Part shown: positions 15,001-19,017 of the stretch, in pieces
How positions within the stretch are numbered: position 1 is the stretch's first letter
Layout of the letters: every line of letters begins with the position of its first letter
The notes under the pieces: model-generated
What the model was told of the DNA's origin: nothing
The model's database searches: none
The model's input: the letters and a program-made list of their open reading frames with translations, nothing else
NCBI GenBank assembly: GCA_016124895.1
Contig: WGMU01000188.1
Location: 1 to 52,396, forward strand
Origin: a bacterium
Lineage (GTDB): Bacteria; Planctomycetota; Planctomycetia; Planctomycetales; Planctomycetaceae
Direction of reading: 5' to 3'
Length of the DNA stretch: 52,396 nt
Program-made: the position numbers and the translations under genes

Positions 15001-15174
15001 CATCCGCGGGGACGAGAGCCAGCGGCTGGGGCCGTAGCTGCTGGACTGGCCGGGCATGACATAGCCAGGTGCGCCCACCCGAGCCTTGCGGTTCAGGAAG
15101 CGACGAGCCCGTCGAACCCAGTTGATGCGAGCCGCGAAGTTCTCATAAAACCCAAGCCAGTTGCGAAGCTGCAT
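1..15174 (-). CDS. Giant LEPR-x-LL-type beta-strand-repeat surface/secreted protein (5' part, runs off left edge)
   Basis: The frame starts at ATG 15174 and stays open to base 1 (5,058 codons) without a stop; the 3' end lies outside the window. The first ~60 residues are basic and amphipathic. Residues 78-87 read LEDRTLLAAF, matching the LEPR-x-LL motif found near the N-terminus of giant planctomycete proteins. Residues ~96-200 and ~200-365 look like two cadherin-like modules, each ending in a VNAVNDAP or VNDAP joint. The rest is thousands of residues of short Gly/Ala/Thr/Asp/Asn-rich strands (patterns such as GDITIT, TLTITDADGG), as in parallel beta-helix adhesins, with several internal tandem repeat families. 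No enzyme motif was recognised. A Shine-Dalgarno-like AAGGA lies 9 nt upstream. Cell-surface adhesion or matrix is an inference from family resemblance. Identity as one gene is very secure; function is not. Confidence 0.93.
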   Translation of the reverse strand, partial: MQLRNWLGFYENFAARINWVRRARRFLNRKARVGAPGYVMPGQSSSYGPSRWLSSPRMRRALQKQTYYAAAIGNTERLEDRTLLAAFGAAVDTTNEDIEVELTFAELAAQGDEADVDGTVTAFVVQAVSTGTLKIGTSAGAATAFAMGSNDTIDATHNAYWTPASNANGSGLNAFTVKAKDNSGALSSSAVQVTVDVNAVNDAPVASGSATLAAVNEDTAAPAGDTVSNLFGGNFSDATDNVSGGSSADALYGVAITANAATGAQGTWQYFSGSWMNLPAVSTGAALVVKSADSLRFVPASDFNGTPGVLTATLIETGGATPATGTAVDISAGGATGGITIYSAASVTLSTSITAVNDAPSITLAGNQTVDQGTGAHSVSNFATGFSAGPANESSQMIADFIVSNDNNGLFSVQPDIANNGTLTFTLAAGVNGTATVTVQVQDDGGVANSGVDTSTAQTFDITVTPAQTTVTLSGSTLTITDADGGNSADDLTISYSGGTYTLTDAGGLKIDASTVSGSTGSGTGTITFPDTGISSIVVNTLAGNDKLTIGSALPDTLTFNGGTGSDELDISANASSAALSALDANGADGSFGSDAFTDVETFTGAAGGTLTGLDATSTWGLDGSPTYTSAGNSVAFSGFGTLQGGTGVDTFNVSANSAFVLKGGDGNDIFNFTGGTLTGGVLGEVGNDTYNLNGGSITGSITTGLQNDTVHVIQAATISAGISGAAGGGNDLFDIDAKLTTSGLTGGGGTDTLQGDAIDDVTITALSSTAQKVASGTEADITGGFSEIEVIIGNGGSLTGLNAGATWTIDAAPDYMSGGNSVGFSGFSTLNGGSGDDQLVVTANNAISLTFNGGTQTSSDSIVINGDDTDDAVVSSPTGASAGSLAIDFNTGGTDATITYTGLEPIDIVDVPDVTVNGTSGADTISIGNGTLIDGSTAAIAVTSAQFEDHAIRNATNLTINAGGNDDTVTLNASTGSSSLVDNVTVDTGAGSGDSVSVAGAFNFSGGTVEIVSSGTITDGGGSIMASNLALTAVSGAGASGNAIETAVSNLEASGGSGGIYVSNTGDVTIGSVSGALSGLSATNANISVTAAGSVTVSEAIDSNGGNVDLTATTNILVNADVSSDGGNITLNSDSDQAATPGGAIKIDGAVIASSGGSIVLGGGVDPTTAPAIGSATTLGRGVRIEGAGASINSSGGNISIRGKGLDGGSTSVSAGVAIDKPVSSGAGPITIVGTGGSTSGFGNYGVVLSNGTITSTSGNISVTGTAAGTGTSETGVYLALTSSISTATGAIDVTGTGAATGSGTGNYGILLANNANTIESTGSGSITLTATAGAASTDLQTNATSATIGGASDSGFITLNANSIAFSATTIVQSTGQLTIQPRTASTNINLGAGATDSGLQLDDTELGFLQDGFSSITIGSASGTGTVNVNASTFTDPVTIQSPMGAGAINVNGTLSGTDDASITLDGPGATTTLSANITTEGQNITISDSVIVAADVSIDTTQNGQTAGANVSVSGTINGDGTDDDDLTIDAGTGGTITIDGAIGATNELDNLTLNAAGASVALNGGEVSTINDQTYNVDVTISADTTINANDVTFNGTLDSIDATARALIVNADGVTSFNGTVGGTNDLKSITTDAAGRTDIGADINTNGSTITFNDDVLITANTTITEAGSGDVTFNGAVDSAAAAQYSLTVDTNGGKTIFNGAVNSDAQGALSHDSGLARIITADNLQFNASGSSAAITYNIDGTGAGTTYDQLDVTGSVDLGNATLNVDWGFTPSAGDEFILIDNDGSADAVTGTFNGLADGAIVTMNAGTTGTSGLVGRISYFAGDGNDVAIVIDETTAVAGPADDPDNMNAVSVVIVDDTVQVIDDGMVISAQPLGGVTNLQIDGVTGDDDAVTIDFDANPGLLTLNTITVNLNAGSGDTNDDISIVVGGEVLTLDLLNLTDGNLTIDGGPVIQFRGISQNTISLGGTPAALIINFSAPTDAIVFDDDAMAGFSHVTGTGFVSTMFANPSTSLTVNLDGDGNTVTFTDLDANFNPSSGVTINGGAGDDDITINDLGDTFGHSTTGALTVDAMGGTSDSLTFGTTAPSLASLSAAAETINVNVASVTTSGNQTYTGDIALGTDAELDGDNVGVTGGISGAHTLTLDGASSVDVSGTVSTTNLTTQTAATIGTVNIAGALVAGGGTLTTDVGGISAASATTTVALSSAAGVAVTGNTTSFGGNVTAVGTINLDDTDGVVITANVELDGADVDVESGISDGAGSFILTLDGSTSVDVAGAITTQNLTTQTAATVDSINIAGNLSTSGGLLTVDNGDAVIGGNATTGTAVTVSAGKFQVDGDSSLGGTVTASGDIDLNDSDGVVITANVELDGDNVDVSSGISDGAGSFTLTLDGATSVDVMGAITTQNLTTQTAATVDSINIAGNLIVGGGTLTTDTAGVVVGGTATTTAAISSATGVSVGGTSDLGGAVTASSGSIALGDTTADDVTLTANVVLTASGTVALAGGVDGNFDLTFAGSGGNDVVETIGSTINNLSVTAGALTAGTIDIDGNLNADTAVSTDTGAITVDGNVDTESTLMSALGVTVLGTSDLGGAVTASSGSIALGNATTDTITLTANVMVNSSANNGGIDFAGNVLGDFLLTVAAGTGTVDFLHTVGATTPLSGLTVSSAGTLNFDNTVAVDDEGIDITAGAVSFDNTVTTTNGGTVEVTNSGTLSTLAAADMTLDGAFTQNGSGAVNQAGDITTTADNITFTTAVTLGANVALSTGAMGGDVTFMSTINDDGATSNRTLSVTGGTGTVDFQAAIGSGQALAGLTIVSAGTADFESTVGVDALNLAVTAGIVNFDNTVTTTNGGTVTITNSGLLTIAAAGDFNLDGLFLQNGTGTVSTAGDIDTTNDNVTFTTAVTLTGNADIDTNTGAGTILFSSTIATGGNDLALDAGATGNVTLSGSITGGGDLTVRDGATQSYQVITVDSVDIQSSSTSVTFNDTVTVSANNATGTNALKTTAAGTITVDGAIVATATTDLNIDLDPTDVNVNAAMTATGDIDITASNNVTIDAVTVRADSDSMGGGTLTITADDDTSGAGDISAADGSTLRGHTVSLSGENITTDVVTADTGDATFTAANEVTLNDTTTATTAQVVVTATDDDVNINATVSAGTNVDIDATAGSVLQTAGNILAGGSVSLDAGTAIDLDGTIGATTAIGTSVSIATNINTPNVTIDGDVTANGAVTIGGANLTGSVTIGGAGSATDITADANASGAEDLTIRADGAVSQQTAGSDLIGHSGGVSITSDASTVSVISVDSDGANQLTSVAANNSGTAAIIIHANGTATVAGINSVGGNGTIEIVSDSASIALGDVNAGTGTAFLEAGLAVTDNNAASTNITATSAAITATTGIGSGAAGAELETTVATLAFSNATTSGDVQIVNSGALTIGTVGLQTSSSNTVGNVALQAASPITFAHDTTASGDILAQAIDDVAGTATNTDNITVNSAVTVESTGADVTFEAGDRIVTMGGSFVTAAGNIVFDSGFGDTDGDGSMSLDGTISAGTTVELDLNALGTATQPGTGTLTGTNLLLFSTGTNFPSFALSTSLTNNFTNLAASTTGDVFYRELNSINIDTVSNVSIAGTTSGISTGVGLVGPNTGGEVNISAINGTIDVNQPIDTRPPMMGGTGKITITGAVTVDAMIYAEGDDVTLAGSENASSDLIVNVGLQSGQTIDLSAPRDVIINAVVTTTGAGNINLNADQDSLGMGDGEGGVLITGRGGVSSANNVTITGSDGFNSTFLDETSAMTTGFANATSQEAVQIDVDNVMAGNNQVVAADDITIESGPNALGTSDLVVNGRVASSGTAGEITLTANDDALFGADGDVLSTSATSGTLHIFADQASAASTGGVLTMADGTLFNAGDADIELFADGTIQIGEVSSTALVNVASLAGSITDADGAAGNDITSGSLALWAATGIGNVNELGVGDAIETSMTSTNFAARTNSGDIHINNTGAITITDVALTSAIDTLLTAAATPLSGVTIADASGTLNSTNDHIRITTASPITVNSAILNNDGGDIVLSNSGTADDITISANLMITGSDATQDDDGNIEISSTQDVIINNDAQLTVDGSGQILVDATRAIAVSSNAATTTLQSVNGTISLTANAGSISGTFSGITINDSTITSANGAISLTGEGGDSGAGNAGIVIEAGGTVESTVSGAITLTGTGGDGSNDNHGVLITGAGSAVEAVLGSISITGTTGTVTGTQNSGVTILDSGTVTSTGTGATAATITIDGTGASGAFVSGGFFQGVRIDNSSVTSVDGAIAIDGQGSTQDQGVLLENSALVESTGTGTNAATVSISGMGGTNGVNSAGIGIAVSASSTIRSVDGDIEIDGTSTNNLGDRGVLVQSMSQILSTGTGTDAATITINGTGGDGADLPNLLSVGVYIADSGTLISSVDGDVMISGTGGAGTNNGNDGVRIFNGADITSTGTTSNAANITITGSGGGTATSSNDGVTIQDSGTQIISARGDIVITGTGGSSSGRGVELISGATITANTVSTLTITGDGTGGSAGVQIDSAVSSGTGFVTIQSPDDDIAFGVAGDVTSTSGVITVDAENAGTTASVIMSDNGADSTVIDAGSGTIEIDADVDVFLGRLVTTSASDTAVSITAVDGAVIDQGDFGGEDIDAANGRIVIDAETGVGNSTAGTNEADAELEIDAGSVDIYNNASGVVDLEETNSISIFRILQHEDDAIEVTATGTITVASAGSGVIIDDTSGQNSAAADIHLLSTGGSINVNQIVRNDSDDATADIDIDANGQFSDVALTAAVTAAEGNITITADDAVTMSAAGDVTITDSPENGGANIIVRANTATTDGDSGDGVTMANGAVIDAGAGTITVTALDATNAGNITLGRLVTNNGTSAAVLVQTDGGEVIDGGDSGGEDIDASAAGALITITAATGIGDAAQAGGAGDRAIEIDAATGAGNGLDASVTGTGGIDIDETDGINLLNVDTDDGFIRVDAGGAIVAGDVQSITDDDANDIMLNAGGDITVGIVRIGTLATATDG
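1560..2640 (-). repeat. ~37-residue repeat units inside the giant protein
   Basis: In the minus frame, successive units follow a pattern like (G)V.I.DSGT(L/I).S..GDI.I.GTGG, recurring about every 35-50 codons. One clear unit, read at 1801-1860, contains YIADSGTLISSVDGDVMISG. The units are diverged rather than identical, consistent with rungs of a beta-helix. Confidence 0.7.
7342..7773 (-). repeat. Two identical 57-bp copies 375 bp apart in the giant gene
   Basis: Bases 7342-7398 and 7717-7773 are identical over 57 bp, beginning ACCCAGCGCGATGCTGCC on the plus strand. The spacing is 375 bp, exactly 125 codons, so the repeat is in register with the reading frame. Exact identity suggests recent duplication or gene conversion. 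Confidence 0.85.
7879..8690 (-). repeat. Three tandem ~123-codon repeats in the giant gene
   Basis: The plus-strand string GTCTGCGTCGTCAGGTT occurs at 7919, 8288 and 8654, with spacings of 369 and 366 bp (123 and 122 codons). In the encoded frame each copy reads NLTTQTAAT followed by (V/I)..(I/V)NIAG. Surrounding sequence is also strongly conserved, with units 1 and 2 nearly identical over more than 100 bp. Confidence 0.85.
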
Positions 15175-15183
15175 GTTCGTCGG

Positions 15184-15188
15184 TCCTT
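15184..15188 (-). promoter_or_regulatory. Ribosome binding site of the giant gene
   Basis: AAGGA on the minus strand, 9 nt before ATG 15174. It supports this ATG as the start, which also places the LEPR-x-LL-like motif at the usual distance from the N-terminus. Confidence 0.55.
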
Positions 15189-15290
15189 AGCTGAAAAAAT
15201 GCCCTGTGCCCTGGTGCGGCGACGTCCGGGGACCTGCGCCGAACTGTTGGCTACGGTGGGTTGAGTGACTTGTTTGCCGTGTTGTGCGCA

Positions 15291-15405
15291 GGTCTCTAGA
15301 CCCCGCATCTGTCTCGACCGAAGGTCTCCATCCCGCTCCTGCTGAGTGGCCGCCAGTCGGTTGGACTGGAGACCTGCGGTCCGTCTCCGGCGGGGTCAGG
15401 AGACC
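15291..15405. repeat. Imperfect inverted repeat with 16-bp arms
   Basis: The left arm 15291-15306 and right arm 15390-15405 are inverted copies with two mismatches. The arms enclose ~83 bp that also contain GGTCTCC-type half copies. This is a different family from the ~130 bp element further right. Confidence 0.5.
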
Positions 15406-16021
15406 CGCGCCGAGCGATCAGCCCACTCCGTGGAGGACGGTTCCCGGCCTCGCACAGCTCAGATCAGATCGAAGCGACTCCTGCCCCCGCAGAGTTCGCT
15501 TCGATCAGTCGATCGCTGGTTGCCAGACGAGCTGGTGACCAGCGGTCGCCGGAACGGCCAGGTGCGTAGACCTCAACCGGGACGAACCCCGGAACCGTTC
15601 CGTACTGGCGAGGCCGGGTGGCCCGCACTGACCTCATCCCTCCAGGTCGGCTTCCATCACAACCTGTCAAACCCTCTTTGTATGGCGTTGTGGCAGCATG
15701 ACTGCGTGACGTGCTGTTACCTGGAAGTAACGCCGTTAGCGCCATTGCGATGCCGCGCAGTGGCGCTCAATCCCATTGACACAGACTCCACACCTCAGAA
15801 AACACACTGTTTTGATGCGACCAGTTATGTTTGACTGGCCGCACCACAGACCCGGAAAGGCAATGCGGATGCCCGTGCTGGTGAAAACAGTCCAACGGAA
15901 CCGTGCGAATCTGCTGCTGACGAGTGGTGGCACGCGCGAGATGTCTGAGTGGAGTAACGGGTGCGATCTGTCAGACTGGTCAAACTCGTCTCTCACGACA
16001 GTCGCGGGGTCGCTGCGGGTT

Positions 16022-16154
16022 TCTGTCCGGCGCCACTTTGGCGAAATCTGCGCGGAGACAAGCACGAAGCGCCAGCGAGTGTGTTTGACCTCACTGACTC
16101 ACTCGCTGGCGCTTCGTGCTTGTACGGCAACCGCAAGCGGCGTAGTCCAATTAG
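16022..16154. repeat. Palindromic element family 1, copy A
   Basis: Perfect 24-bp inverted arms at 16058-16081 and 16100-16123 (ACAAGCACGAAGCGCCAGCG...) around an 18-nt loop. They are flanked by degenerate outer arms (GGCGCCACTTTGG on the left, GCGTAGTCCAATTAG on the right). The same architecture recurs at 16917-17049 and 31107-31240. It looks like a non-autonomous MITE-like or REP-like element. It abuts the truncated sulfatase remnant. Confidence 0.85.
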
Positions 16155-16433
16155 CTGGCCGGCGCGAGCGTTCGCGTGGTCGATGCAGGCTCACTCGCCG
16201 ATGAGATTCGCAATCTGGCGAGCACGCCGGCACATCAGGCAATGCTCGTCGCCTTGCAGCAACAGCGACTCGACGAGTGGCTGCGAGTCACTGACGAGCG
16301 AGCACGTCAGCCTGAGTCAGCCGTCGTGCCCGACAGCGAAATGCGGGTCTGTCTCGACTCACTCAGCCATCGCCGGAACAATGCCGTCCGGCTGCGCGGG
16401 ATCGAAGCAGACATCCGTCTGATGCAGGAGTGA
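16155..16433 (+). pseudogene. 3' remnant of a sulfatase gene (C-terminal ~85-92 residues only)
   Basis: An open frame with coding-like codon use begins directly after palindromic element copy A and ends at TGA 16431. An initiation codon could be GTG 16176, but there is no good ribosome site. The peptide contains DEIRNLASTPAHQAML, then LDEWLRVTDE, and ends GIEADIRLMQE. This resembles the tail of planctomycete arylsulfatases, where an 'E-x-x-NLA-x-x-P' segment is followed by an 'L..W...TGD' helix and a terminal 'N-I-x-L-M' helix. The catalytic N-terminal domain (C-x-P-S-R) is absent. I infer that the 5' part was lost, possibly on insertion of the adjoining repeat. It may instead be a small unrelated gene; the resemblance is by eye only. 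Confidence 0.5.
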
Positions 16434-16498
16434 GCTGCACCGGGAAGCAGCCAGACGTGGTTCTCCAGCAATCGTTCCTCTCACCAGAATCGAGTCAC

Positions 16499-16903
16499 AT
16501 GGTTTTTGTCGAAATCAACCGGAACCCGCCGCAACGTGACCTGCGGATTTTCAGCGGTCTGCTGATCGTCTTCAGCGGCCTGATTGCGTGGAGACTGGAG
16601 TCCGTGTCTGCCGCGCAGCTTGTGCTCGGGATCGGTGTCACGCTCGGCCTGATCGGGCTCGCCGCGCCGCGACTGATCCGGCCGGTTTTCGTCGGCTGGA
16701 TGATCGCCGTCCGTCCGATCGCTTTCGTGGTGTCGACGACGATTCTTGCCGCGGTTTTTTATCTGCTCGTGTGGCCGCTGGGCGTTCTGATGCGGCTGAA
16801 ACATCGCGACGCGCTGCGGCTGAAGATCGATCGTTCGACGCCGACCTACTGGCTGCCTCGCCAAACGCAGCGCGATCCGCGACGCTATTTCCGGCAGTAC
16901 TGA
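16499..16903 (+). CDS. SxtJ-like small membrane protein
   Basis: 134 residues from ATG 16499. An earlier in-frame ATG at 16430 is possible, but the family typically begins M..(V/I)EIN.NP..R.LR, which fits MVFVEINRNPPQRDLRIF exactly at 16499. Two or three hydrophobic segments (roughly residues 17-33, 38-57 and 65-97) are followed by a conserved-looking tail containing LMRLKHRD and ending RYFRQY. SxtJ-family proteins usually sit beside a carbamoyltransferase and another tiny membrane protein; neither is present here, so the gene is an orphan. Biochemical role unknown; a membrane location is clear from sequence. It lies between two copies of palindromic element family 1. Confidence 0.75.
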   Translation: MVFVEINRNPPQRDLRIFSGLLIVFSGLIAWRLESVSAAQLVLGIGVTLGLIGLAAPRLIRPVFVGWMIAVRPIAFVVSTTILAAVFYLLVWPLGVLMRLKHRDALRLKIDRSTPTYWLPRQTQRDPRRYFRQY

Positions 16904-16916
16904 CTCGGCGATTGAC

Positions 16917-17049
16917 TAATTGGACAGCGCCACTTTGACGCCGGAGACGAGAATACAAGCACGACGCGCAAGCGAGTGTATTTGACGTAACGGATTCACT
17001 CGCTTGCGCTTCGTGCTTGTACGGCAACCAAAGTGGCGCTGCCCAACTA
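16917..17049. repeat. Palindromic element family 1, copy B
   Basis: The best-preserved copy. Outer arms at 16920-16936 (TTGGACAGCGCCACTTT) and 17030-17046 differ at one position. Inner 24-bp arms at 16955-16978 and 16997-17020 (ACAAGCACG.CGCAAGCGAG) also differ at one position. It sits immediately downstream of the SxtJ-like gene. Confidence 0.88.
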
Positions 17050-17227
17050 AGCCGCGTCAAGTCGGCTTGTGACAGGCTCAGGGTTGAGTCTCTGGTCTGA
17101 ATCTCAGCCGCAGATGGGCACAGATTCACACAGATGAGTTAACGGAGGGCGCGGGATGCTCCGCGTGACAGTGGACTCTACCCGAAACAACGTCTCGAAA
17201 ACGTCAGGACGATCAGCGTGTCATTTC

Positions 17228-17523
17228 AGCGCAAAGGCGCGAAGGTGCAAAGATTCGCAAAGACTTTGCGTTGCTCACCAGCAACAACTTGTTTTTCTGA
17301 CAAGAAACTGGTCGCCTGGGGTGCCACTGCTGGCTTGCCCAGCAGTGTGGATTCGAGTGCATTCAGAGCACTGCTGGGCAAGCCAGCAGTGGCACCCAAC
17401 TGACCAATCGGGAATTTGTTGCCGACACACTCCATGTCCAGACCATCTGTGTTTATCTGTGACTGAGATACCTGAATTGCGGCTCCGCCGCGCTGTGAAG
17501 CTTTGCGTCTTCGTGCCTTTGCG
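17228..17523. repeat. GCAAAG-type palindromic repeat (family 2), interrupted by another palindrome
   Basis: The left half, 17228-17269, is built of GCGCAAAGGCGCGAAGGTGC-type sequence. The right half, 17500-17523, is its inverted counterpart (CTTTGCGTCTTCGTGCC...). Between them lies the unrelated 29-bp palindrome at 17319-17397. Related copies occur at 24152-24224 and, degenerate, at 44394-44454. The whole 17050-17596 interval has no convincing gene. Confidence 0.65.
17319..17397. repeat. Perfect 29-bp inverted repeat (family 3) nested in family 2
   Basis: Arms 17319-17347 and 17369-17397 are perfectly complementary over 29 bp (GGGTGCCACTGCTGGCTTGC...) with a 21-nt loop. The transcript would form a very stable hairpin. 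Its position between the two halves of a different repeat suggests insertion of one element into another. Confidence 0.88.
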
Positions 17524-17596
17524 TCAGATCTCAATGACAACTGCGGTCACTCTGAGTTGCTGAGTATCCCCGAAACTTCTGTGTGGAGTCGTCACT

Positions 17597-18844
17597 GTGG
17601 TTCGCATTCCCCTCGCTGCTTATCTGCCTGTCGTTGTTCTCTGTGTAGTTGCTGCATCCAGTCCCGTCGTCGCGCAGGCCGATTCGAACTGGCCGGGCTG
17701 GCGCGGTCCACTGCAGACCGGGCATTCGCTCGAAACGGGATTCCCGCACGAGTGGAATGACAGCAACGTGCTGTGGAGTTCCGACCTGCCGGGTGATGGG
17801 CAATCCTCGCCGGTGATCTGGGGCGATCGGATTTTTCTGACGACAGCACTGGATGGTGGACGCGAACGAGTGATCCTGTGTGCCGATCGCCGCAGTGGAA
17901 AAATTCTCTGGCAGAAGTCGCTGTGGAAGGGCGAGCCCGAGCCGACTCACAAAATGAACGGCTGGGCGTCGGCGACATGTGCGACAGACGGCGAACGTGT
18001 TTATGCCTTCTTCGGCAAAGGCGGCGGCCTGTTCTGCCTGAGTGTCGATGGCGATCTGGTCTGGAATCGGAATCTCGGTGACTTCCCGAGTCCGTGGGGC
18101 ACGGCAGCCTGTCCGGTGCTCGTGGACGATCTGGTGATTCAGAACTGCGATTCGGAAGGCGATTCGTTTCTGCTGGCCGTCGACGCAAAGACCGGCAAAG
18201 ACGCCTGGCGGACTCCACGCGAAAGCCTGCGTGGCTGGAGCACTCCCGTGCTGATTGAAACGTCCGGACGCCGCGAAATCGTTCTGCAGGGGGAGACCGG
18301 CGTCCGCGCTTACGACCCGAAGTCCGGCAAACAGCTCTGGCAGACGACCGGCTCGAAAGGCCGAGGCACGCCGACAGTGACTCCCGCCAACGGACTGCTG
18401 TATGTCGTACCCGGTCGGCCCGGTGAGACTGTCGCGCTGCAGCCGGGCGGCAGCGGGGACGTGACGGCCTCGCATAAGAAGTGGGGCGTGCAGCGCAAAG
18501 GCCGCGACCTGCCATCGCCCATCGTCATTGGTGACTTCGTGCTGATCATGAGCCAGAAAGGAGGCATCCTGACCTGCTACGACGCACAGACCGGCGAGCA
18601 GTACTGGCAGGAACGCATCGGCGGCAACCATTCGGCCAGCCCCGTCGCCTTTGACGGGCTGGCCGCGTTTATCGCGGAAGAAGGCGAGGCTCTCATCATT
18701 CGCCCCGGCAAGCAGCTCGACATCGTCAGCCGCAATACGCTGACAGCGGGCGACGACGAAATCTTTCGCGCATCGATCACACCCAGCGCCGGGCAACTCT
18801 TCCTGCGTTCGACGAAGAAGCTGTACTGCGTCGGCCGGAAGTAG
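17597..18844 (+). CDS. Exported PQQ-like beta-propeller protein
   Basis: 415 residues from GTG 17597. Residues 1-27 form a signal peptide (basic start, hydrophobic core, cleavage near VVAQA). The mature part opens with NWPGWRGP, the usual entry of planctomycete PQQ-like WD40/BamB-type propellers. It continues with repeated blades ending in patterns such as (A/C)DRRSGKILWQK, VDAKTGKDAWRT, YDPKSGKQLWQT and YDAQTGEQYWQE. No quinone-dehydrogenase active-site residues were recognised, so a structural or binding role is more likely than enzymatic. The next gene is another exported propeller-type protein in the same direction, separated by a palindrome that could end transcription. Confidence 0.87.
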   Translation: MVRIPLAAYLPVVVLCVVAASSPVVAQADSNWPGWRGPLQTGHSLETGFPHEWNDSNVLWSSDLPGDGQSSPVIWGDRIFLTTALDGGRERVILCADRRSGKILWQKSLWKGEPEPTHKMNGWASATCATDGERVYAFFGKGGGLFCLSVDGDLVWNRNLGDFPSPWGTAACPVLVDDLVIQNCDSEGDSFLLAVDAKTGKDAWRTPRESLRGWSTPVLIETSGRREIVLQGETGVRAYDPKSGKQLWQTTGSKGRGTPTVTPANGLLYVVPGRPGETVALQPGGSGDVTASHKKWGVQRKGRDLPSPIVIGDFVLIMSQKGGILTCYDAQTGEQYWQERIGGNHSASPVAFDGLAAFIAEEGEALIIRPGKQLDIVSRNTLTAGDDEIFRASITPSAGQLFLRSTKKLYCVGRK

Positions 18845-18868
18845 CCAGCCGATTGCGGAGCCGTCAGG

Positions 18869-18941
18869 ATCAGCCGGCACGCGCCAGCGTCCGATCTTTG
18901 CTGCATCGAGTGGAACCGGACGCTGGCACGTGCCGGCTGAT
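18869..18941. repeat. 25-bp inverted repeat (family 4) between two propeller genes
   Basis: Arms 18869-18893 and 18917-18941 (ATCAGCCGGCACGCGCCAGC... and its inverse) have one mismatch and a 23-nt loop. It begins 25 nt after the upstream stop codon, so a role as a bidirectional transcription terminator is plausible, though no U-tract follows. Confidence 0.8.
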
Positions 18942-19017
18942 TCCGCAGACTTGCTTCGGACTCGTTGCAGATTCTTTCGGCACGTTCCTGACCACACTTT
19001 CTACAGAGCGTTTCCTT

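Larger units (their letters stand above)
15175..16021. other. Gene-poor leader region upstream of the giant gene
   Basis: About 850 bp with no convincing gene. Small open frames exist on both strands, but their products are rich in Arg/Pro/Ser/Trp and resemble no family. Inside lies an imperfect inverted repeat at 15291-15306 and 15390-15405 (GGTCTC..GACCCCGC type arms), plus further copies of the ACCTGCGC core at ~15231 and ~15371. The stretch probably contains the promoter and 5' leader of the giant gene, but no convincing -35/-10 pair was found. Confidence 0.5.

Noticed and set aside
1-15174. RTX-type calcium-binding nonapeptide repeats in the giant protein
   Set aside because: GG-rich words such as NGGSGDDQL occur, but no regular GGxGxDxUx array was seen.
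15736-16065. A 109-codon minus frame upstream of the giant gene
   Set aside because: No family resemblance, no ribosome site, and it lies in a repeat-rich interval.
16022-17523. CRISPR-like appearance of repeated ~24-bp words
   Set aside because: The words occur as inverted pairs in three scattered elements, not as regularly spaced direct repeats with unique spacers.
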